Source of the DNA: an uncultured Arsenicibacter sp.
Lineage (GTDB): Bacteria > Bacteroidota > Bacteroidia > Cytophagales > Spirosomataceae
NCBI RefSeq assembly: GCF_945952095.1
Contig: NZ_CAMFHL010000329.1
Coordinates: 1-6,685, forward strand
Reading direction: 5' to 3'
Length of the DNA stretch: 6,685 nt
Shown here: positions 1-6,552 of the stretch, piece by piece
Layout: each line of letters starts with the position of its first letter
Numbering within the stretch: the first letter of the stretch is position 1
Program-made: the position numbers and the translations under genes
Notes under the pieces: generated by a model
The model's input: the letters and a program-made list of their open reading frames with translations, nothing else
The model's database searches: none
Told to the model about the DNA's origin: nothing

Positions 1-3000
1 GGACTACCCGGCGTCAGTGTTGTACTGAAGGGAACCACAAAAGGCACCACTACCGATGCAGACGGTAATTTCAGACTGGCGGTTCCAAACGCAAACGCCG
101 TGCTGGTCTTCAGTTTTGTCGGCTATGAATCCCGTGAGCTGACTGTGGGGAACCAGACCACCATCAACATCAGCCTGAAAGCAGACGCGCGGGCGCTGAA
201 TGAAGTGGTAGTGGTTGGCTACGGAACCCAGAAAAAGGTGAACCTGACCGGCGCAGTGGATCAGGTGACGAGCGAAGTACTCGAAAACCGCTCACTGCCA
301 AACCTCTCGCAGGGCCTGCAAGGGGTGATTCCGAACCTGAACCTGACCATGGGCGACGGGAAACCCACCCAGTCGCCACGCTACAACATCCGGGGGACAA
401 CCTCGATTGGTCAGGGTGGTAATGCACTGGTGCTCATCGACGGTGTTGAAGGTGATCCGAGCCGGTTGAATCCCAATGACATTGCGTCTATTTCGGTACT
501 GAAAGATGCGTCATCGGCGGCGATTTACGGCGCGCGGGGCGCGTTCGGTGTGGTGCTGATCACGACCAAAAGTCCGGTTAAGGATCGTACCAGCGTAACG
601 TATTCGCTCAACCGTTCGATCAAGAGCCCGACAACGGTACCCGATTTCGTAACCGACGGCTACACCTTCGCCAAAATCTTTAACGAGGCATGGACAGCGT
701 GGAATGACTATTCGCAAACGCCGCAGAACGTCAACAAAACGGTGCGGTTCTCCCCTGCCTATCTGGCCGAACTAGAGCGCCGGTCGAAAGACCCGGGCCT
801 GCCACAGGTCGAAGTGGGCAGCAACGGCGAGTACGTTTACTACGCCAATACCGACTGGTATAAGGAACTGTACAAAAAGAACCTGAGCGCTACAGAACAT
901 AACCTGTCGTTCTCGGGCAGCAGCGGCAAGTCAGATTTTTACGTTACCGGCCGCTATTACGGCCAGGAAGGTTTGTTCCGCTATAATTCAGACGATTACC
1001 GGATCCTGAGCGTACGGGCCAAAGGTTCGATCCAGCTGTATCCGTGGCTGAAAATCACCAACAACGCCGACTTCTCCTCGATGAAATACCATAACCCGCT
1101 GAACGTCGGTGAGGGAGGCAGTATCTGGCGGAACATCTCGGACGAAGGCCACAATATGTCGCCGATGTTCAACCCCGACGGTACGCTTTCGTACTCGGCG
1201 GCCTATACCGTCGGTGACTTCTGGTACGGCAAAAACGGGATCGACATGGATAAGCGTGTGTTCCGGAACACCGCGGACTTTGCGTCGCAGTTCTTTAACG
1301 ACAAGTTCCGCGTAAAAGGCAACTTTACGTTCCAGAACACGGATGACAACGAATTCCGGACACGGGTGCCGGTACCGTACAGCCGCAAACCGGGGGTTAT
1401 TGAGTACGTCGGTACCAACACCAACGACCTCCAGAATATTTACCGCGAAACACTCTATACCGCGTCTAACCTCTACGCGGAGTATGAGCCGAACTTCAGC
1501 CCGAATCACTATGTGAAGGTGCTGGCGGGCTATAACTACGAACAGTCGACCTACAAGCGGCTGGAAGCGGTCCGGAACGGGTTGATTTATGAAGGTGCAC
1601 AGGACATTAACCTCGCCCTCGGTCAGTCGATTACGACCAGTGGCGGCTGGGAAAAGTGGGCTGTAGTGGGTGGCTTCTACCGCCTGAACTATGGGTTTAA
1701 AGACCGTTACCTGCTCGAACTGAACGGCCGCTACGACGGATCATCAAAATTCCCGTCGGGCGAACGCTATGCCTTCTTCCCGTCGGTATCGGCCGGCTGG
1801 CGCGTCTCGAATGAGCCGTTCTGGAAAGTATCACCGCGCTTTATTACCGACCTGAAACTGCGGGCGTCCTACGGCTCCCTGGGTAACGGCAGCATCGGCT
1901 CATATGCCTTCCAGGAACAGTTTTCGATTGCCCAATCGGGCCGCATCCTGAACGGTGTCCGCCCGCAACGAACCAGTCAGCCGGGCGTATTACCGGACGG
2001 CCTGACCTGGGAAACGTCAACGACGCAGGACCTGGGCATCGACATGGGCATGTTCAACAACCGCCTCCAGCTGACCGCCGACGCCTACATCCGCAAAACA
2101 ACGGATATGTTTACGGTGGGTATGACGCTGCCGGCCGTATTCGGCACCGGCGTACCAAAAGGAAACTACGCCGACATGACGACCAAGGGCTGGGAAGCGG
2201 TTCTGAGCTGGCGCGACAAATTCACGGTATCGTCGAAGCCGCTGAACTATGAACTGCGCCTGACGATGGCCGATTACCAGGCAACCATCGACCGTTACAA
2301 CAACGCCGACAAAAAGCTGAGTGATTACTACGTGGGGCAGAAAGTAGGCGAAATCTGGGGCTTCGAAACCGCCGGCTTCTTTACCTCGGCCGATGATATC
2401 AAAAACTCACCGAAACAGACGCTGTACAAAGCCTCGAACACCGGCCAGTTGCTGCCGGGTGACATCAAGTTCCGTGACCTGAACGGCGACGGCGTGATCA
2501 ACAACGGCGACAATACGGTCGGCAATCCCGGCGACCGCAGAATCATCGGTAACGCCACACCGCGCTACACCTACGGTATCATGGCGGGAGCTGACTGGAA
2601 TAACTTCTTCTTCTCGGCCTTCTTCCAGGGCGTTGGTAAGCAGGACTGGTGGCCGGGTGCCGAAGCCGGTACCTTCTGGGGCCCGTACAACCGGCCGTAT
2701 AACCGCGTACCGGCCTGGCAGCTGGACAACATGTGGTCGGAAAGCAATCCGGATGCCTACCTGCCCCGTCTGCGTGGCTACACGGCCCAGAACGGTTCCG
2801 GTGAGCTGACGCAGACGCAGACCAAATACCTGCAGAACGCGGCTTATATCCGGCTGAAAAACATCCAGATCGGCTATAACCTGCCACGGCAGATCGTGGG
2901 CCGGGTCGGGATGAGCAATGCACGGGTGTTTGTGTCGGGCGAAAACCTCTGGTCATGGTCACCGCTGTATCGCCTGACCCGCGACCTCGATGTTGAAAAC

Positions 3001-3102
3001 CTCGGCGGCTCGGATGCTGTCCTGACCTCGGGCACCAGCGGCAACGGCCATAACTACCCGATCCTGAAAAGCTTTACAATGGGGCTGTCAGCCACGTTTT
3101 AA
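1..3102 (+). CDS. SusC/RagA-family TonB-linked outer-membrane transporter (5' partial)
   Basis: This is a TonB-dependent outer-membrane barrel that imports oligomers, typically glycans, handed over by its SusD partner. The frame is open from base 1, so the signal peptide and true start lie upstream; 1033 residues remain, close to the usual 1000-1100. In order, numbering from the first visible residue, there are: a carboxypeptidase-regulatory-like beta-sandwich (about 1-62, with the TDADGNF and FSFVGYE signatures), a TonB-box-like segment EVVVVGYGTQKK (68-79), and a plug domain (about 81-190, with NIRGTTSI, VLIDGVEG and VLKDASSAAIYGARG). A long 22-strand-type barrel follows and ends in the aromatic terminus SATF, as expected for Bam-assembled proteins. 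A DxNxDGxI loop (D826, N828, D830, D837) could bind calcium. The partner gene starts 24 bases after the stop. The family is certain; the substrate cannot be read from the sequence. Confidence 0.97.
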   Translation, partial: GLPGVSVVLKGTTKGTTTDADGNFRLAVPNANAVLVFSFVGYESRELTVGNQTTINISLKADARALNEVVVVGYGTQKKVNLTGAVDQVTSEVLENRSLPNLSQGLQGVIPNLNLTMGDGKPTQSPRYNIRGTTSIGQGGNALVLIDGVEGDPSRLNPNDIASISVLKDASSAAIYGARGAFGVVLITTKSPVKDRTSVTYSLNRSIKSPTTVPDFVTDGYTFAKIFNEAWTAWNDYSQTPQNVNKTVRFSPAYLAELERRSKDPGLPQVEVGSNGEYVYYANTDWYKELYKKNLSATEHNLSFSGSSGKSDFYVTGRYYGQEGLFRYNSDDYRILSVRAKGSIQLYPWLKITNNADFSSMKYHNPLNVGEGGSIWRNISDEGHNMSPMFNPDGTLSYSAAYTVGDFWYGKNGIDMDKRVFRNTADFASQFFNDKFRVKGNFTFQNTDDNEFRTRVPVPYSRKPGVIEYVGTNTNDLQNIYRETLYTASNLYAEYEPNFSPNHYVKVLAGYNYEQSTYKRLEAVRNGLIYEGAQDINLALGQSITTSGGWEKWAVVGGFYRLNYGFKDRYLLELNGRYDGSSKFPSGERYAFFPSVSAGWRVSNEPFWKVSPRFITDLKLRASYGSLGNGSIGSYAFQEQFSIAQSGRILNGVRPQRTSQPGVLPDGLTWETSTTQDLGIDMGMFNNRLQLTADAYIRKTTDMFTVGMTLPAVFGTGVPKGNYADMTTKGWEAVLSWRDKFTVSSKPLNYELRLTMADYQATIDRYNNADKKLSDYYVGQKVGEIWGFETAGFFTSADDIKNSPKQTLYKASNTGQLLPGDIKFRDLNGDGVINNGDNTVGNPGDRRIIGNATPRYTYGIMAGADWNNFFFSAFFQGVGKQDWWPGAEAGTFWGPYNRPYNRVPAWQLDNMWSESNPDAYLPRLRGYTAQNGSGELTQTQTKYLQNAAYIRLKNIQIGYNLPRQIVGRVGMSNARVFVSGENLWSWSPLYRLTRDLDVENLGGSDAVLTSGTSGNGHNYPILKSFTMGLSATF

Positions 3103-3126
3103 CTACTACTCAACTTGTCATTACTC

Positions 3127-4902
3127 ATGAAAAAATATTCTTTCACCCTGTTATTTGCCGGCCTGTTGCTGGCGGGGTGTAACGACTTAAACCAGGTTCC
3201 TGAAGCAACGGCTTCCCGCGATGCGGTGTTCGGCAGCGAGAAGGGTCTGGACTTATACGCCAACTCATTTTACGATAACCTGCCGGGAGCCAGCGACATT
3301 CACCAGAGCGACGCCATGGCCGACTATGCTGCCCGGACGCAGGTGCCTGATTTCCTGCGGGAAGGCGCGTTCGGTCCGCGTCAGAGCTCGGGCTGGTCGT
3401 GGACGGCCCTGCGGAATATCAACTATTTTATCGCCAACAACACCAACCCCGCGGTACCGGTTGAGATCCGCCGCCATTACAACGGGCTGGCGCGCTTTTT
3501 CAGGGCGTATTTTTACTTCGACAAGGTAAAACGCTTCGGCGATGTGCCCTGGATCAACACCCCGATGAACGTAACGGATCCGGCCCTGTTTAACGGCCGC
3601 GACCCGCGCACTTTGGTGATGGACTCCGTATTGGCCGATCTGAACTATGCTACGCAAAACATCCGGACAACGACCGACAACAGCCGCAGTCTGATCACGA
3701 AATATGTTGCCCTGGGCTTCAAATCGCGGGTTTGTCTGTTCGAAGGCACGTTCCGCCGTTACCACAAAAGCTATAATCTGGGCAGTACGGCCGAGAAATG
3801 GCTGAATGAAGCGGTCTCGTCGGCCACGACCGTAATGACCGAAGGCGGTTTCAGCCTGAACGAAACGGGCGGTACCGATAAGTCGTACCGGCAGCTGTTT
3901 ATCAACAAAACGCCGGTGACCAATGAGGTGATGCTGTCGGCGGTAGTAGATCCGGCACTGAGCGTCTACAACGATGCCAACTGGTGGTGGACCAGCGCGA
4001 CCTACGGGGCCCGCGTCAGTTTCATCCGCACGTTTATCAATACCTACCTGAACATCGACGGCACGCCGTTTACCGGCAAGCCGGGCTACGAAACCATGAC
4101 GTTCATGGACGAGGTTAAAAACCGCGACAAACGCCTTCAGCAGACCATCCGGATGGGCAACTATACCCGGATCAACGGGGGCGCGACCGAACCGGGACTG
4201 CCGGTGTTTTCCTACACCTACACGGGCTACATGCCGATCAAGTGGTCGCTGGACGATACGTACTATGACGGCGGTTCGCGGAACGATAACTCGATTGCGA
4301 TGATGCGCTACGCCGAAATCCTGCTGAACTACGCCGAAGCAAAAGCTGAACTGGGAACCCTCACTAACGATGACTGGACAAAAACAGTCGGGGCGCTGCG
4401 GAAGCGGGCAGGCATTACAGCCGGCCTGACAACAAAGCCAACCGTGGTCGATCCGTACATGAAAGCCAACTACTTCCCGGAAATCAGTGATCCATCACTG
4501 ATGGAAACCCGGCGCGAACGGGGCATTGAGCTGGTCCTGGAAGGATTCCGGTTCTACGACATCGTTCGCTGGAACCGTGGCCAGCTGATGGAACAGACCT
4601 GGAACGGTTTCTACGTACCGGCCCTCGACAAACCGCTCGACCTGAACGAAGACGGCAAGAATGACGTGGTGTTCTATAAGGTGAAACCTGCTACCCAGCT
4701 GGCTGGTGTGACCTACATCAACGTCGCCGAAACGATCAACGGGGTACCGAACCCGCAGCGCCTTAAGAACGATACCTACGGCGAACTAACGTGGCTGACC
4801 AATATTCCGCGGAAATGGGAGGAAAAACACTACCTCTACCCGATCCCCGAAACAGACCGCCTCATGAACCCGAAACTCGGCCAGAATCCGGGATGGGAGT
4901 GA
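3127..4902 (+). CDS. SusD/RagB-family nutrient-binding surface lipoprotein
   Basis: This is the surface-exposed ligand-binding partner that caps the SusC barrel. I start it at the ATG at 3127 (591 residues), because that places MKK directly before a hydrophobic stretch and a lipobox LLAGC with the lipidated cysteine at residue 18. A TTG four codons upstream would only add SLL-type residues. The mature N-terminus (CNDLNQVPEATASRDAVF) is SusD-like. The family signatures are clear: RYAEILLNYAEAKAELG (from about residue 394), RRERGIELVLEGFRFYDIVRWNR (residues 462-484, key residues R465, G466, E468, E472, F474 and W482), and a C-terminus NPKLGQNPGW. A DLNEDGKND loop (residues 505-513) resembles a calcium-binding DxNxDG motif. 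The gene lies 24 bases behind susC and is certainly co-transcribed with it. The helical TPR-like core is inferred from the family. The ligand is unknown. Confidence 0.97.
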   Translation: MKKYSFTLLFAGLLLAGCNDLNQVPEATASRDAVFGSEKGLDLYANSFYDNLPGASDIHQSDAMADYAARTQVPDFLREGAFGPRQSSGWSWTALRNINYFIANNTNPAVPVEIRRHYNGLARFFRAYFYFDKVKRFGDVPWINTPMNVTDPALFNGRDPRTLVMDSVLADLNYATQNIRTTTDNSRSLITKYVALGFKSRVCLFEGTFRRYHKSYNLGSTAEKWLNEAVSSATTVMTEGGFSLNETGGTDKSYRQLFINKTPVTNEVMLSAVVDPALSVYNDANWWWTSATYGARVSFIRTFINTYLNIDGTPFTGKPGYETMTFMDEVKNRDKRLQQTIRMGNYTRINGGATEPGLPVFSYTYTGYMPIKWSLDDTYYDGGSRNDNSIAMMRYAEILLNYAEAKAELGTLTNDDWTKTVGALRKRAGITAGLTTKPTVVDPYMKANYFPEISDPSLMETRRERGIELVLEGFRFYDIVRWNRGQLMEQTWNGFYVPALDKPLDLNEDGKNDVVFYKVKPATQLAGVTYINVAETINGVPNPQRLKNDTYGELTWLTNIPRKWEEKHYLYPIPETDRLMNPKLGQNPGWE

Positions 4903-4903
4903 T

Positions 4904-4963
4904 TAATGGATAATGGATAATGGATAATGGATAATGGATAATGGATAATGGATAATGGATAAT
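4904..4963 (+). repeat. Perfect tandem heptamer array (TAATGGA)x8 plus partial unit
   Basis: Eight identical copies of TAATGGA occupy 4904-4959, and a ninth begins as TAAT (4960-4963) before the sequence changes to an A-rich stretch. The array starts one base after the susD stop codon (TGA, 4900-4902). The unit length is not a multiple of three and every frame soon reaches TAA, so it is not coding. The absence of any substitution among the copies suggests recent expansion or ongoing slippage. Confidence 0.97.
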
Positions 4964-4982
4964 TTAAAAAAATGGACGGAAA

Positions 4983-5031
4983 ATCATTACACATTTTACA
5001 TTTTTCATTACTCATTTTTCATTATCCATTA
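4983..5031 (-). repeat. Degenerate heptad array, inverted relative to the TAATGGA array
   Basis: Read on the minus strand from 5031 down to 4983, the sequence is seven consecutive 7-base units: TAATGGA, TAATGAA, AAATGAG, TAATGAA, AAATGTA, AAATGTG, TAATGAT. The consensus is WAATGNN with an invariant AATG core, and positions 1, 6 and 7 vary. The first unit is identical to the plus-strand array at 4904-4959. The two arrays therefore converge on a spacer of about 20-30 bases and make a long imperfect inverted repeat. Confidence 0.9.
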
Positions 5032-5070
5032 AGTCAAATGAGTTGATTTAGGGTTGTTTTGTCTTTTCCT

Positions 5071-5121
5071 GGTAAACCGGCGCCATGTCCGACGTGGCGC
5101 TTTACCTTTCCTTTTGTTTTT
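5071..5121 (+). terminator. Hairpin with T-rich tail: candidate susCD terminator or leader hairpin
   Basis: GCGCCATGT (5080-5088) pairs with ACGTGGCGC (5092-5100) around the loop CCG, with one T-G wobble. An outer stem GGTAAA (5071-5076) pairs with TTTACC (5101-5106), leaving a three-base CCG bulge on the left. A tail with 12 T in 15 bases follows (5107-5121). This is intrinsic-terminator geometry, but the tail is interrupted and ends only nine bases before the hydrolase ATG at 5131. It may end susCD transcripts, act as an attenuator, or sit in that gene's 5' leader. I saw no convincing Bacteroidota promoter (TTTG, then TAnnTTTG) nearby. Confidence 0.55.
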
Positions 5122-5130
5122 CAGTACTCT

Positions 5131-5967
5131 ATGAAAAAACTCTTTTTAGCGCTTTGCCTTATGCTGACTCAGGTGGCATTTGCGCAGAAAAATACCCCGA
5201 TCAATATCGCCAGCTATAACCTGCGGTATAATACACCGAACGACGGACCGAATGCCTGGCCAAACCGGAAGGAAAATGTTAAGGCACTGGTCCGGTACCA
5301 CGAATGGGATATTTTCGGCACGCAGGAGGGCCTGCGCGGGCAGCTGAACGATCTGGCCGAAATGCCGGAATACACCTTTTTCGGGGCCGGCCGCGACGAC
5401 GGGAAAGAGGCGGGCGAACACTCGGCAATTTTCTACCGCAAAGACCGGTTTAAACTCCTGACATCAGGCAACTTCTGGCTGAGCGAAACACCCGACAAAC
5501 CGGGCAAAGGATGGGATGCGACCTGCTGTAACCGGATTTGTTCGTGGGGTAAATTTCAGGATCTGATCACCAAAAAAGAGTTCTTCTTTTTCAGCGTACA
5601 TTTCGACCATCAAGGCGTCGAAGCGCGCCGCCAGTCGGGCCATCTGATGGTGAAAAAGATGAAAGAAATCGCCGGCAACGCCACCACGATTCTGGCCGGT
5701 GACTTTAACTCGACCCCGGAAACGGAACAGATCAAAACGATCCAGACATTGCTGAGCGACTCGAAACTGGTGTCGGTGATGCCGCCATACGGACCGGACG
5801 GTACCTTCAACAGCTTTAAGTTCGACGCGCCGATGAAAAACCGGATCGACTATATTTTTGTAAGTAAAAATGTAAAGGTTCTGAAATACGGTGTCCTCAC
5901 CGACGCCAACGAACAACGATATCCATCCGACCACCAGCCGGTGGTGATTAAAGCCGTTATCGAATAA
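5131..5967 (+). CDS. Secreted endonuclease/exonuclease/phosphatase (EEP) family hydrolase
   Basis: This 278-residue metal-dependent phosphoesterase has the DNase I/sphingomyelinase/inositol-phosphatase fold. The ATG at 5131 is chosen because it opens a classical signal peptide, MKKLFLALCLMLTQVAFA, with probable cleavage before Q19; earlier TTG codons would bury it. The expected active-site residues are present: N30 (SYNLRY), E66 (TQEG), H157 (SVHFDHQG), D191 and N193 (AGDFNSTP), D240 (NRIDYIF), and D267 and H268 (SDHQPV). The GRDDG, FWLSETPDKPG and GWDA motifs match an uncharacterised EEP subfamily (EEP-1-like, by memory) common in Bacteroidota. The export signal points to the periplasm or outside. 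Three cysteines (C132, C133, C137) cluster in TCCNRICSW and might form a disulfide. The gene follows susCD on the same strand after 228 bases containing repeats and a hairpin, so co-regulation is possible but unproven. The phosphoester substrate cannot be predicted. Confidence 0.93.
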   Translation: MKKLFLALCLMLTQVAFAQKNTPINIASYNLRYNTPNDGPNAWPNRKENVKALVRYHEWDIFGTQEGLRGQLNDLAEMPEYTFFGAGRDDGKEAGEHSAIFYRKDRFKLLTSGNFWLSETPDKPGKGWDATCCNRICSWGKFQDLITKKEFFFFSVHFDHQGVEARRQSGHLMVKKMKEIAGNATTILAGDFNSTPETEQIKTIQTLLSDSKLVSVMPPYGPDGTFNSFKFDAPMKNRIDYIFVSKNVKVLKYGVLTDANEQRYPSDHQPVVIKAVIE

Positions 5968-5981
5968 ATCCGTCAGACAGC

Positions 5982-6019
5982 AAAAGCGGCTGCCCCGATC
6001 CGGGAGCAGCCGCTTTTTT
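5982..6019. terminator. Strong bidirectional rho-independent terminator
   Basis: GCGGCTGC (5986-5993) pairs perfectly with GCAGCCGC (6006-6013) around a 12-base loop. The stem is flanked by AAAA (5982-5985) on the left and TTTTTT (6014-6019) on the right, so either strand shows a GC-rich hairpin followed by a T run. It starts 15 bases after the hydrolase stop (5967) and ends 21 bases before the stop of the convergent redoxin gene (6040-6042). It most likely ends transcription from both sides. Confidence 0.93.
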
Positions 6020-6039
6020 ATGCCCTGCATTCAGGCAGG

Positions 6040-6552
6040 CTAGACACCCTGCTGCGCAATATAATCCGCCATATCGAGCAGTGCCTTCTTGTCGGAGCCC
6101 TCAATCCGTTTCAGTAATTTACCCTGCTGATCCACCAGAATCACGACCGGGATGGCATTGGTATAACTGAAGAGCTCATGCATAAACAGTTCGGCATCAG
6201 GCGTAATGCGGAGCTGCTTCCAGGGCATCTTTTCGGCAGCGAGCGCCTGTTTCCACTTCGCCTCATCGGCATCAACCGTAACTGACACCATATCGACCTG
6301 TGGTTTTCCGGCAAAGCGCGTATTAATGGTTTTGAGCGTAGGAATCTCAGCGCGGCACGGTCCGCACCAGTAGGCCCAGAGAATCACGATGGTGTATTTG
6401 GCGTCTTTTTCGAGTACCGGTGTTTTCCTGCCGTCCAGCCCGAACAATTCAGTGGTATGATTAAGCTTTTTTGACGAACGGGTTTCCACGAAATGCAGCA
6501 GTTCCTTACCGGTTTTGCTGTCCTGCACCTCTTTATCAAAGGCCGCAAACAA
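6040..6552 (-). CDS. TlpA/ResA-type thioredoxin-fold protein, probably 5'-truncated
   Basis: This is a thiol-disulfide oxidoreductase domain. Counting from a TTG at 6552 (170 residues), the active-site motif WAYWCGPCR places the redox cysteines at 63 and 66; the cis-proline loop is AIP (P135), and the strand LVDQQGKLLKRIEG follows. Residues 1-32, with VQDSKTGKEL, resemble the linker that joins an N-terminal DUF4369-like domain to the redoxin domain in larger Bacteroidota TlpA proteins. The only in-frame starts before the active site are this TTG and a GTG at 6528. There is no ATG and no signal peptide, and a stop (TAA, 6567-6565) lies four codons above the TTG. Family members normally act in the periplasm, so this form probably lacks its export signal and front domain. 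The opposite strand upstream carries a BatA-like fragment, supporting a breakpoint near 6525-6567. The fold is certain; the start and intactness are doubtful. Confidence 0.85.
   Translation of the reverse strand: MFAAFDKEVQDSKTGKELLHFVETRSSKKLNHTTELFGLDGRKTPVLEKDAKYTIVILWAYWCGPCRAEIPTLKTINTRFAGKPQVDMVSVTVDADEAKWKQALAAEKMPWKQLRITPDAELFMHELFSYTNAIPVVILVDQQGKLLKRIEGSDKKALLDMADYIAQQGV

Noticed and set aside
988..1509. 173-codon open frame on the minus strand inside susC
   Set aside because: It is antisense to the barrel-coding region, with arginine/valine-rich shadow composition and no recognisable domain.
3115..3126. TTG start for SusD, four codons before the ATG
   Set aside because: The ATG at 3127 gives a textbook lipoprotein signal (MKK, hydrophobic core, LAGC); the extension adds nothing recognisable.
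3118..3128. TCATTACTCAT just before susD, identical to 5005-5015 in the degenerate heptad array
   Set aside because: An 11-base match is expected several times by chance in a window of this size, and only one or two heptads could be claimed here.
4904..5031. CRISPR array
   Set aside because: The units are 7 bases long with no spacers between them; this is a tandem simple repeat with an inverted degenerate arm.
5103..5110. TACCTTTC as a Bacteroidota -7 promoter element (TAnnTTTG) for the EEP gene
   Set aside because: The last base does not match, it lies inside the hairpin's right arm, and no TTTG element sits at the expected distance upstream.
5059..5130. TTG start extending the EEP hydrolase by 24 residues
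   Set aside because: The extension runs through the GC hairpin and T-rich tract and would place 24 residues before a clear signal peptide that begins at the ATG at 5131.
5464..6030. 188-codon open frame on the minus strand opposite the EEP gene
   Set aside because: It is antisense to an unmistakable enzyme gene, runs through the terminator hairpin and resembles no protein family; it is a composition shadow.
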